DNA of 46,783 nt from JBDRCC01 sp043822065 [NCBI: archaeon] (GTDB taxonomy: Archaea; Undinarchaeota; CAZHTU01). The DNA is taken from the NCBI GenBank assembly GCA_043822065.1, contig JBDRCC010000019.1, positions 1 through 46,783 of the forward strand, in the 5' to 3' direction. Of this stretch, positions 31,639-39,284 are shown one piece after another. The notes below the pieces were generated by a model. The model ran no database searches, had not been told where the DNA came from, and saw only the letters and a list, made by a program, of their open reading frames with translations. The position numbers and the translations under genes were made by a program. Positions within the stretch are counted from its first letter, which is position 1; the number at the start of each line of letters is the position of its first letter.

Positions 31639-32874
31639 ATGATGAACGGGGATGAAATTAGGGACTATTACAGCAGGGAAGTATGCGCGGCTATTTTTGA
31701 GTGTTCCAGGGATAGGGAGATAGGCTCGGTGCGGGAGGACGGCAAGTACGCATCCAGGCCTGCGGCGGTAAACTACCCGGAGGACATCCAGTCGATAGTC
31801 AGGAAGGGCGCGGTCTCATTCCACGGCTCGATAGAGAGGTGGAAGCAGCCGATGATGCTTTCCACGGGCCTGCCGAAAAGGGAGCTGGACGAGATGCGGC
31901 TTGGCTGGGACTTCGTCATAGACATAGACTGCGATTCCGGGCTGAAATTTGCGTCCCCTGCGGCGGAGGCGTTCATTGACGCGCTCGAGAAGCACGGGAT
32001 AAGGGACTGGTCGGTAAAATTCTCTGGGAACAGGGGGTTCCACATCGGCGTCCCGTTCGAAGTTTTCCCAAAGCACATAGATTTTGAGCCGACTGCGAAG
32101 AAGTATCCCGCCCTGCCGGCTAAGGTGGCAGAGTACCTGAAGGAGTACTGCAGGGAGGACATAAAGAAGAACATAAGGAAGCTTGTCGGGGATGGCCCGT
32201 TTGACCCGTACCAGTATATAGACATTGACATTGGGGTTTTCGCTTCAAGGCACCTGTTCAGGCTGCCGTACTGCCTCCACCAGAAAACCTGGCTTGCGAG
32301 CATCCCGATAAGCAGGGGAGAACTGAAGGATTTCGACAGGGAGAGCGCAAAGCCTGAGAACGTCGAGGTAAAGCTCAGGTTCCTTGAGAGGAGATCATCT
32401 TCCGACGCGTCGCGGCTTATACGGAAGGCGACGTACTGGGCTCCTGAGAAGGAGGCTTCGGAGGAGAGGGAGTTTGAGCCGATAGGCGAAAAGATTGACA
32501 GCGCCAATTTCCCCCCGTGCATCAAAAACATACTCAATGGAATAGAAGACGGGAAGAAGAGGAGCGTGTTCGTCCTGACCTGCTTCCTTCTGAACCTCGG
32601 CTGGAGCGCAGAAGACGTGAAAAAGGTGCTCCTCGAGTGGAACAAAAAGAACCAGGACCCGCTGAACGAGAACGTCCTGCTGTACACCCTCCGCGACCAA
32701 AAGAGGCGCGGCAAGCCGCTGATGTGCCCGAACTGCGACGCGGAAAATTATTATAAGGCATACGGCGTTTGCACTCCTGACAAGCTCTGCGGAAACATAA
32801 AGAACCCGGCAGGGTATGCGCTTGCGAGGCGGAAGGAAAAGAGGCAGGGCAAGAAGAAGGGGAAAAGCAAATGA
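31639..32874 (+). CDS. priS: Single-chain DNA primase: PriS fused to the PriL Fe-S domain
   Basis: 411 residues from ATG 31639. Residues 1 to ~280 are the PriS catalytic domain: D95 and D97 in FVIDIDCD, numbers identical to Pyrococcus PriS, and SGNRGFHIGV for primer/NTP binding. Residues ~290-400 are not PriS. They read FPPCIKNILNGI, FVLTCFLLNLGWSAEDV, LMCPNCD, GVCTPDKLCGNIKNP, which is the Fe-S C-terminal domain of PriL, with likely ligands C294, C363 or C366, C378 and C384. The protein thus resembles the monomeric primase of Nanoarchaeum and other DPANN archaea. It makes RNA/DNA primers at replication forks. GINS follows with an ATGA overlap. The start could also be the ATG at 31642. Confidence 0.9.
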   Translation: MMNGDEIRDYYSREVCAAIFECSRDREIGSVREDGKYASRPAAVNYPEDIQSIVRKGAVSFHGSIERWKQPMMLSTGLPKRELDEMRLGWDFVIDIDCDSGLKFASPAAEAFIDALEKHGIRDWSVKFSGNRGFHIGVPFEVFPKHIDFEPTAKKYPALPAKVAEYLKEYCREDIKKNIRKLVGDGPFDPYQYIDIDIGVFASRHLFRLPYCLHQKTWLASIPISRGELKDFDRESAKPENVEVKLRFLERRSSSDASRLIRKATYWAPEKEASEEREFEPIGEKIDSANFPPCIKNILNGIEDGKKRSVFVLTCFLLNLGWSAEDVKKVLLEWNKKNQDPLNENVLLYTLRDQKRRGKPLMCPNCDAENYYKAYGVCTPDKLCGNIKNPAGYALARRKEKRQGKKKGKSK

Positions 32875-33356
32875 TAACTTTTGAGGCTGTGAGAAATGTG
32901 AAGCGGGCTGAGGACGGGCCTTCGCTCTCGAAGCTTCCAGATGGATTTGAGGATGAGATTAAGGGCTATCTCAAGGGGCTTGACCCAAACGACACCGAGC
33001 TCAAGAACGCAAAGCGCGAGCTTGAGAAGATATACGAGAAGCGCACCCAGAAGATAGTCAGGATGGCGCTCATTGAGGACGGCGGCGGGGCTGCCGACAG
33101 GGGCAACATGACAGAGGGTGAGCGGCGCATGTTCGAGTCCATGGCTGATGCAATTGAGAAAAACAGGAAACGCTTCTTCGATGGGGAAAAGGATAAAAAG
33201 GAGGAGAAAGAATATCTAAAAGTTCTCTTTCTCGAGGACCTTCCAGCGTTCATAGGCCCGGATGGAAAGAGCTACGGACCATACAAGAAGGAAAAGGAAG
33301 CTGACCTCCCGATAGATGTCGCAACCCTTTTAATTAAGAAAAAGCTGGTGAAATAG
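32871..33356 (+). CDS. GINS subunit, Gins51/Gins15 type
   Basis: 161 residues. A helical A domain (residues 1 to ~95) is followed by an acidic/basic linker and the small B domain (KVLFLEDLPAFIGPDGKSYGPY, then DLPIDVATLLIKKKLV). A-then-B order is that of Sld5/Psf1, hence Gins51. GINS bridges MCM helicase and GAN/Cdc45 in the replisome and contacts primase. Coupling to the primase gene is a known archaeal arrangement. If no Gins23 exists in the genome, it would form a homotetramer. Confidence 0.9.
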   Translation: MITFEAVRNVKRAEDGPSLSKLPDGFEDEIKGYLKGLDPNDTELKNAKRELEKIYEKRTQKIVRMALIEDGGGAADRGNMTEGERRMFESMADAIEKNRKRFFDGEKDKKEEKEYLKVLFLEDLPAFIGPDGKSYGPYKKEKEADLPIDVATLLIKKKLVK

Positions 33357-33357
33357 C

Positions 33358-33636
33358 ATGAAGATAAAGAAAAACGTAAACCGGTACTGCCCGCACTGCA
33401 AGAAGCGCACAAAGCAGACAATCGAAGAAATAAAAAAGAGAAAGGCAAGCGAGATGAGGCAGGGGCAGAGGCGGTTCAGGCGGGTCACTGCAGGATACAG
33501 GGGGTTCCCGAGGCCGAAGCCTGACACGGGCAAGCAGACGAGGCGGAGAAACCTAGGGTACACCTGCACAGTCTGCAAGAAAATCAGCCAGCGCTCATTC
33601 CCAAGGGTAAAGAAGTTTGAGATTGTGAGGGATTAG
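33358..33636 (+). CDS. rpl44e: Ribosomal protein L44e
   Basis: 92 residues, very basic, with two CxxC pairs (CPHC near residue 11, CTVC near residue 71) that bind zinc, and RRVTAGYRGFPRPKPD between them. It sits in the large subunit near the E site. It starts two bases after the GINS stop and is followed by S27e, the usual archaeal order. Confidence 0.96.
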   Translation: MKIKKNVNRYCPHCKKRTKQTIEEIKKRKASEMRQGQRRFRRVTAGYRGFPRPKPDTGKQTRRRNLGYTCTVCKKISQRSFPRVKKFEIVRD

Positions 33637-33637
33637 A

Positions 33638-33808
33638 GTGGCAAAAGGCAGATTTATAAAAGTTGAATGCCCGGGCTGCGGCGGAAAGCAAGTCGTATTC
33701 GACAAGCCAGCCAGCACCGTAAAGTGCCAGTCGTGCGAAGAGGTCCTTGTCAAGCCGATGGGCGGCAAGGGAAAAATAATAGGAAAAGTTCTCCAAGAAT
33801 TAGGTTAA
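33638..33808 (+). CDS. rps27e: Ribosomal protein S27e
   Basis: A 56-residue protein starting with GTG at 33638, one base after the L44e stop. It encodes FIKVECPGCGGKQVVFD and VKCQSCEE, the two zinc-binding CxxC pairs of S27e, and ends in VLQELG. It is a small-subunit zinc-ribbon protein. Its TAA overlaps the aIF2-alpha ATG by one base (TAATG). Confidence 0.95.
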   Translation: MAKGRFIKVECPGCGGKQVVFDKPASTVKCQSCEEVLVKPMGGKGKIIGKVLQELG

Positions 33809-34560
33809 TGGCTAAGAAGATACCTGAAGTAGATGAGTTGGTTGTAGGCACCGTCACGAGAATTTTCCCTCACGGGGCTTTCGTGAAGATAGAAGGGTAC
33901 GACGTCGAGGGAATGGTCCACATCTCTGAGATTTCTCCCAAGTGGATAAAAAACATCACGGACTTCGTGCAGGAAGGCAAAAAAGTTGTTGCGAAGGTCC
34001 TGAAAATTGACCATGAGAAGGGGCACATAGACCTCTCAATGAAGAGGATAAGCGACAGCCTGAAGCGCGACAGGATGAAGCAGTGGAAGAATGAAGGCCG
34101 CGCCACTAAGCTGATGGAGCTTTGCGCAAAGAGCCTCAAGGGCGAGAAGTCCCTGGAGGAAATAAGCGACAAGCTTGCCGAGGCATTCGGGAGCAGGTTC
34201 GGCGCATTCGAGGACGCCGCTGCAAACGGCACTGTGAATATAGTAAAGGCAGGGGTGCCAAAAGAATGGGCCGCAGAGATAGAGAAAATGGCCAAGACGA
34301 ACATAAAGGTCAAGCGGGTGACTGTCGCGGGATATGTTGAGCTGCGCTCGAGCGCACCAAACGGCGTTGTGCTGATAAAAAAGGCGCTTGGCACTGGCTC
34401 AGACATACAGTATGCAGGCTCGCCGTATTACAGGATTAAGGTCGAGGACGCGAATTACAAGAACGCAGAGAAGCGGCTGAAGGCGGTTGCTGACGGAATA
34501 ATAGAGAAGATGTCCAAGTCCGGCGGGGAAGGCACGTTCCACCGCGAGCTGAAGCATTGA
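33808..34560 (+). CDS. eif2a: Translation initiation factor aIF2, alpha subunit
   Basis: 250 residues from the ATG at 33808. The N-terminal S1/OB domain holds VVGTVTRIFPHGAFVKI and EGMVHISEISPKWIKNI, followed by KVLKIDHEKGHIDLSMKR. A helical domain and the C-terminal alpha-beta domain come next (YYRIKVEDANYKNAEKRLK). As part of the aIF2 heterotrimer it helps carry initiator Met-tRNA to the ribosome. An in-frame extension upstream to 33667 reads the S27e gene in another frame and is not used. Confidence 0.96.
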   Translation: MAKKIPEVDELVVGTVTRIFPHGAFVKIEGYDVEGMVHISEISPKWIKNITDFVQEGKKVVAKVLKIDHEKGHIDLSMKRISDSLKRDRMKQWKNEGRATKLMELCAKSLKGEKSLEEISDKLAEAFGSRFGAFEDAAANGTVNIVKAGVPKEWAAEIEKMAKTNIKVKRVTVAGYVELRSSAPNGVVLIKKALGTGSDIQYAGSPYYRIKVEDANYKNAEKRLKAVADGIIEKMSKSGGEGTFHRELKH

Positions 34561-34609
34561 GCCGAAGCCATAATTACATAAACATTGGCGGCTTTCTGAA
34601 AATCCTGAG

Positions 34610-34792
34610 ATGAGCCATAATATACATAAATGCCCTACGTGTTATAGGTACACGTTAAAGGAGAAGTGCCCGGTTTGTGCTGCTGAGACGATAATCCCGG
34701 CTCCTGCAAGGTTTTCTCCGGATGACAAGTACGTCAAATACCGGCTCGAATGGAGGTTGAAAAATGGAGATACTGATAAAGATAACGGCTAA
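34610..34792 (+). CDS. nop10: Nop10, H/ACA RNP protein
   Basis: 60 residues: KCPTCYRYTLKEKCPVC (two CxxC pairs, one zinc) then PARFSPDDKYVKYRLEW, the standard Nop10 layout. It works with Cbf5, Gar1 and L7Ae in guide-RNA-directed pseudouridylation of rRNA. Its last 29 bases overlap the PAC2 gene in another frame. A TATA-like CATAATTACATAAAC lies ~30 bases upstream, so a secondary promoter is possible. Confidence 0.95.
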   Translation: MSHNIHKCPTCYRYTLKEKCPVCAAETIIPAPARFSPDDKYVKYRLEWRLKNGDTDKDNG

Positions 34793-35540
34793 GCCGAAAT
34801 TCAAGAAGAGCCCGATACTGATTGAGGGCCTCCCTGGATTTGGGCAGGTGGGAAGGGTCGCAGTCGAGCACCTCATAAGCGAGCTGAAAGCCAAGAAGTT
34901 TGCAGAGCTTATCTCCCCAAGCTTTCCGCCGGAGGTTTTTGTTGACAACACCGGCATGGTACGGAGGGTGAACAACGAGTTTTATTACTACTCCGGGAAG
35001 AAGAATGACCTTATACTCCTAATAGGCGAGACGCAGGCGTCCGACGTGCGCGGGCAGTACGAGCTGGTTGAGGCTATTGTGAAGCTATCGAAGAGGTACA
35101 AGGTCAAGGAGATGATAACCTTGGGCGGATACGCTACCGGCGCCTTGAAGGAAAAGCCCCAGGTGTACGGCGCTTCAACCTCAAAGAAGTTCATTGAGAA
35201 ATACGAGAAGCACGGCATAGTGTTCAAGAGCAAGACCGAGCGCGGCGGGATTGTGGGCGCGAGCGGCCTGCTCCTTGGGATAGGCCAGCTTTATGGGATT
35301 GAGGGCGTGTGCCTTATGGGTGAGACGCCAGGGCATCCGCTTTTTGTAGACGCAAAGTCGGCGGAAGCAGTCCTGAAGAAGCTGATGAAGATACTTGACA
35401 TGAAGCTAGACCTGAAAAAGCTTGACAAGCGTGTCAAGGAGATAGAAAAGTTCAGGACCACCATACAGCAGCTGATGCAGAAGGCTATGGAAAAGCCTGA
35501 AGAGAAGCCTGATTTGGAAAAGGTCAGATATATAGGGTAG
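34764..35540 (+). CDS. PAC2-family protein (proteasome assembly chaperone-like)
   Basis: 258 residues. PILIEGLPGFGQVGRVAVEHLI at the start, TLGGYATGAL and GIVGASGLLLGI in the middle, and MGETPGHPLFVDAKSA mark the archaeal PAC2/PbaB family. A C-terminal ~55 residues form a basic/acidic coiled coil (LDLKKLDKRVKEIEKF). Related proteins chaperone proteasome assembly or act as scaffold partners; the precise role in archaea is incompletely known. It is the usual neighbour of nop10. Confidence 0.92.
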   Translation: MEILIKITAKPKFKKSPILIEGLPGFGQVGRVAVEHLISELKAKKFAELISPSFPPEVFVDNTGMVRRVNNEFYYYSGKKNDLILLIGETQASDVRGQYELVEAIVKLSKRYKVKEMITLGGYATGALKEKPQVYGASTSKKFIEKYEKHGIVFKSKTERGGIVGASGLLLGIGQLYGIEGVCLMGETPGHPLFVDAKSAEAVLKKLMKILDMKLDLKKLDKRVKEIEKFRTTIQQLMQKAMEKPEEKPDLEKVRYIG

Positions 35541-35542
35541 TT

Positions 35543-38326
35543 ATGGGAAAGCGCCCCACTTTTGACGCAGACCTCCACCTCCACGGAAAGTACTCACGAG
35601 GGGTGTCGCACAGGATGGAAATCCCAGTAATTGCAGAACAGGCGATTTACAAGGGGCTTGACATTGTCGGCACGGCGGACTGCCTCCACGCAGGCTGGCT
35701 CCAGCACCTTGAGGCGAACCTTAAGGAGGTCGCGCCAGGGACGTACAAACATGGGGGCTTTGAGACAAGGTTCATCCTGCAGACTGAGGTTGAGGGGCTG
35801 CACAGAATACACCACCTTGTTTTCCTCCCAGACTTTGAAGCGGTCAGGCAGCTCAGGAAGGAATTCAGCAGGCATGGGAACTTGGACACTGACGGCAGGC
35901 CGAAGCTGAGGCTTACCGGTGAGGAGATAGCCGGAATGGTGCTTGAAGCCGGCGGGATGGTGGGGCCGGGGCATGCATTCACCCCGTACACCGCAGTCTA
36001 TTCAGCATTCAACTCGTTAAGCGATTGCTATGGAAAGCACATAGGCGACATTCATTTTCTTGAGCTCGGGCTTTCAGCAGACAGCGAGATTGCCTCCGGG
36101 ATAAGGGAGCTGGACAGGATAACTTTCCTTTCAAATAGTGACGGTCATTGTTTACATCCGGATACATCAATATTACTAAGTAATGGAATGCCAGTAGAAA
36201 TAAAAAATCTTGACGACCCCGAAGTATGTTCAATGGCATTTGATACTGATTTAAAACTTAAAAAAGCCACTCCGATTAAAATGATAAGACGTCCGGCTCC
36301 GCCATTTTTGTATAGTATAAAATCAAAATCACGGGCCATAAAAACTACGGAAGACCATAGATTTTTTGTTTTAGATGATGATAGAATAGTAGAAAAATTT
36401 GCTCATGAGTTGAAGAAAGGTGATTTAATAGCATGTCTACGTAATTTTCCTTTCGAAAATAAGCCTTTTATTCTACCGAAATTCGCTCTCAAACGATACT
36501 ACAGGATAAAGCCAGCTGGTTTGGTATATCTTTCTAAAAAACGGAAAAAAATCGCACTTACCCAAAAAGATGTCGCAACTCGCCTTAAAATCCATGAACT
36601 GCAGTACCATTTTATAGAGAAGGGACGAATAAAATGTGAAAAAAATATATTGAAAAAACTGTGTAGATGTTACAAGATTAGATTTAGAGATTTCAAAAAG
36701 AGATTCATAAGCAACGGATATCCTACATTCAAAAACACAAGATATGCCACTCAAAAGTTGTCCCAAATAGTTGGTTATGCCTTGGGAGATGGTAGTCGGG
36801 AGATAGGTAAAAAAGTAAGAGGATTTTCGATAGCAGATAAAGATAAAAAATTGTTGGAACTTTATCAGAAAAAAATTTACGACGTTTTCAATGTAAGGGG
36901 GTGCTTGGAGAAACGCAGCAAACAGAAATCCTACCGTTTGAGACTCCCATCATGCCTTTTAGACTATATAACGCTCATGGCGCCCGAAATTTTTGTATAT
37001 TCGCCGGATCGTAAGATTCCAGAATTTGTTTTTGATTTGCCTAGAAACCAAGTAGGTTCCTTTCTCAAGGGTTTTTTTGATGCTGAAGGGAGCGCAGAGC
37101 ACCATGGTATTTCTGTCTGTTCCTCCAGTCTTATACTATTAAAACAGATGCAAGCGCTATTGCTTAGGTTTGGTATAGTCTCCTATGTGTATCCATATAT
37201 TTTAGAGAAAAAGAAGAAGAGGTATAGACATAGGTTATACATTTATGGTAAGGATTCATTAGATATTTTTAAGAAGAGGATAGGCTTTGATTCTGAGAAA
37301 AAAATGCAGAAGTTACTTGAATATACTTCCTCAGTGAAACAAACATCAAAAGACGCATTTGTGGATTATCTCCCGTTAAAGAATACCATCCGGGAGTTGA
37401 TGGATTTGCTCGATATGCGAATCAGTCACTTCCCGAAGAGGTTGCAGTATCACATATACAAAGGCAGAACTTTGAGGCGCCGACATTTAAGGGATTTAAT
37501 AGAAATATTCCAAAAACACTCAAAAGATGAGAATGCAAATTCACTAATAAACAAATTAAAAAAATTTGTAGAGAGTGATATAATCTGGGAGATGGTAAAG
37601 GAGGTAAAGAAAATTGACTCGGATTGTGAGTATGTATATGATTTGACAATACCCACTTATGAGAATTATATTGCAGAAGGTATAATTGTACATAATTCGC
37701 CCTGGCCGGACAAATTGGGGCGCGAGTTCAACAGGCTGGAGATAAAGGAGCCAATTTACGCCGAAGTAATCAAGGCGCTGAAAAATGAGGGCGGCAGGAG
37801 GGTTGCGCTTAACGTAGGCGTGCCGTGCATTTACGGGAAGTACCACCTGACGCGATGCACGAAGTGTTTGGCGTTCTACTACTTGGAAGACGCAATCCGG
37901 TTCGGCTGGCGTTGCCAGAAGTGCAAGGGCATAATCAAGAAGGGGGTAAAGGACAGGATAGCTGAGATGGCCGGCGGAGGGGACAGGTCAAGGCACCCGC
38001 CGTATCTGTCGATAACCCCGCTTTCGGAAATAATCGCACTTTCGAAGGGCGTGTCAGGGACGCACACTGAAAAAGTCCAGGGCATCTGGCGCAAGTTCAT
38101 TGAGCTTGGAACTGAGATTGAGGTTCTTATTGACCTGCCTGTCGAAAGCCTGCGCAAGGTTGACGCGGACGTCGCAGGAATAATAGGCAGGTTCAGGCAG
38201 AAACAGCTGCATTACATCCCTGGCGGCGGAGGGGAATACGGCAAGCTCGTCCTTGAGAAGCCTAAGAAGCTTGATTTCTACGACTCGAAGCAGAAGACAT
38301 TGGGAAGCTGGGCTAAGACCCCTTGA
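35543..38326 (+). CDS. Endonuclease Q (PHP family) interrupted by an intein
   Basis: 927 residues as encoded. Exteins 1-202 and 719-927 together make ~411 residues, the size of EndoQ. The N-extein is a PHP domain (FDADLHLHGKYSRG, IVGTADCLHAGW, QTEVEG, GPGHAFTPYTAVYS, ELGLSADS) and ends at the metal-binding motif LSNSDGH. The C-extein resumes SPWPDKLGREFNRLE and has a zinc finger (C772, C775, C791, C794). EndoQ cuts DNA 5' of deaminated bases and abasic sites in archaea. The intein (residues 203-718) splits the active-site motif, so the precursor should be inactive until splicing. It starts two bases after the PAC2 stop. Confidence 0.92.
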   Translation: MGKRPTFDADLHLHGKYSRGVSHRMEIPVIAEQAIYKGLDIVGTADCLHAGWLQHLEANLKEVAPGTYKHGGFETRFILQTEVEGLHRIHHLVFLPDFEAVRQLRKEFSRHGNLDTDGRPKLRLTGEEIAGMVLEAGGMVGPGHAFTPYTAVYSAFNSLSDCYGKHIGDIHFLELGLSADSEIASGIRELDRITFLSNSDGHCLHPDTSILLSNGMPVEIKNLDDPEVCSMAFDTDLKLKKATPIKMIRRPAPPFLYSIKSKSRAIKTTEDHRFFVLDDDRIVEKFAHELKKGDLIACLRNFPFENKPFILPKFALKRYYRIKPAGLVYLSKKRKKIALTQKDVATRLKIHELQYHFIEKGRIKCEKNILKKLCRCYKIRFRDFKKRFISNGYPTFKNTRYATQKLSQIVGYALGDGSREIGKKVRGFSIADKDKKLLELYQKKIYDVFNVRGCLEKRSKQKSYRLRLPSCLLDYITLMAPEIFVYSPDRKIPEFVFDLPRNQVGSFLKGFFDAEGSAEHHGISVCSSSLILLKQMQALLLRFGIVSYVYPYILEKKKKRYRHRLYIYGKDSLDIFKKRIGFDSEKKMQKLLEYTSSVKQTSKDAFVDYLPLKNTIRELMDLLDMRISHFPKRLQYHIYKGRTLRRRHLRDLIEIFQKHSKDENANSLINKLKKFVESDIIWEMVKEVKKIDSDCEYVYDLTIPTYENYIAEGIIVHNSPWPDKLGREFNRLEIKEPIYAEVIKALKNEGGRRVALNVGVPCIYGKYHLTRCTKCLAFYYLEDAIRFGWRCQKCKGIIKKGVKDRIAEMAGGGDRSRHPPYLSITPLSEIIALSKGVSGTHTEKVQGIWRKFIELGTEIEVLIDLPVESLRKVDADVAGIIGRFRQKQLHYIPGGGGEYGKLVLEKPKKLDFYDSKQKTLGSWAKTP
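36149..37696 (+). mobile_element. LAGLIDADG intein with HTH insert in EndoQ
   Basis: 516 residues, in frame. Block A starts at Cys1 (CLHPDTSILLSNG) and block B is TTEDHRFFV. The homing endonuclease has two LAGLIDADG-type motifs, VGYALGDGS (~410-418 of the precursor) and LKGFFDAEGS (~508-517). Blocks F/G are VYDLTIPTYENYIAEG and IIVHN, with Ser as the +1 residue. All splicing residues (Cys1, His in block B, penultimate His, last Asn, Ser+1) are present. Between splicing block B and the first endonuclease motif lies an XRE-like helix-turn-helix (~327-380: ALTQKDVATRLKI and so on). Base composition is strikingly AT-rich with TTA, AGA and ATA/ATT codons, unlike both exteins, showing recent invasion. 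Confidence 0.92.
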
Positions 38327-39284
38327 TTGTCAGGGATGTGGAGGTTTCGGCGACGTAGACATAGTCTGCGGTTATCACAAAGTCAGGGTATATTTCGCTG
38401 CCTGCAGATAGGTCGGCAACCAGCTCGAAGGTGCAGGAGAGCTGCCTCTTCTGGTTTGAGTAGAGCTCGACGCATCCGAGTTCAAGCGTGCCAGTTCCAG
38501 CTGGACCAAAGGGGCACTCTTTACAGGCATTGCCATTGCAGACTGGTTCGACGACTGCAGAGTCATATTTTATCCTGAGGTAATCTATCCTGTTGAGGCC
38601 GCCATCGGCGCCGAGGTCATTCTTGCTGCAGGAGTTGATTTCGTTTACCATCACAAGGGTCCCGTCTGGATTAACAAGCCCGTCCGATTTAACATACCCT
38701 GGAACAGCTTTAGATAGCTCGAGCGTTATCGGTATCTCGCCCTCATAGACGAAGTTCGGGGTTAGCAGGTCAACCTTGACGGGGCCTATTGACGAGTCAA
38801 CAATTTTCGCAGGAATTGTGTTTTCCTGGACGTGCTCCTGGTAGGAGCCCTCGGTCAGGACTGGGACCTCGGCAGTTACGACGGTGCGGTAGCCGTATAT
38901 TACCCTTGCGCCGACGTCTGAGACGACCCTCTGGTTTTTCCCAGCTATAGTTGGCGCCGTAGCTCTGAGTATCGCCTCACCAGTCTGGCCAGGAAGGTTT
39001 GAGACTACGTCAGGCTTGTTTAGCTTTCCTATTTGGCTTGTGAGCGGAGTAATGACAAGATTAGATGGGCGGAATATTTCGACTCTTGTGTTCAGCGCGT
39101 CCGCCTCGCCGACGTTCTGGACCTGGACTCTGAGGTCAACTGCCTTACCTGAAAGGATTTCGCTTATTGCCGGCTCGAAAGACAGTATCTTGACGCCCTC
39201 CGGCGAGTAGGAAGTGACACCGCGGCCGCCTGCGACGCATCCAAGAATCAGAAGGACAAAGACGAAGGGAAAATATTTTTTCAT
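38313..39284 (-). CDS. Array lipoprotein 1 (323 residues, last gene of its operon)
   Basis: Signal peptide with lipobox LILGC (Cys16), then an immunoglobulin-like CARDB-type domain (VKILSFEPAISEILSG, VQVQNVGEADALNTRV). A linker with the family phrase IGPVKVDLLTPNFVYEG leads to a second beta domain with several cysteines (NSCSKND, VCNGNACKEC, LGCVEL, QLSCTFEL), probably paired as disulfides outside the cell. No enzymatic motif. It belongs to eight tandem relatives; it overlaps the preceding member by ATGA and the 3' end of EndoQ by 14 bases on the other strand. Confidence 0.85.
   Translation of the reverse strand: MKKYFPFVFVLLILGCVAGGRGVTSYSPEGVKILSFEPAISEILSGKAVDLRVQVQNVGEADALNTRVEIFRPSNLVITPLTSQIGKLNKPDVVSNLPGQTGEAILRATAPTIAGKNQRVVSDVGARVIYGYRTVVTAEVPVLTEGSYQEHVQENTIPAKIVDSSIGPVKVDLLTPNFVYEGEIPITLELSKAVPGYVKSDGLVNPDGTLVMVNEINSCSKNDLGADGGLNRIDYLRIKYDSAVVEPVCNGNACKECPFGPAGTGTLELGCVELYSNQKRQLSCTFELVADLSAGSEIYPDFVITADYVYVAETSTSLTIKGS

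Noticed and set aside
31773-32714. 313-codon minus-strand frame inside the primase gene
   Set aside because: Shadow of a gene with clear PriS and PriL-type motifs; the product is Ser/Phe-rich noise.
33667-33807. N-terminal extension of aIF2-alpha
   Set aside because: It is the S27e gene read out of frame; S27e from the GTG at 33638 has both CxxC pairs and a TAATG junction with aIF2-alpha.
36149-37696. Group I intron or frameshifted insertion in EndoQ instead of an intein
   Set aside because: The frame stays open throughout and both ends carry protein-splicing motifs with Cys1 and His-Asn-Ser, so splicing is at the protein level.
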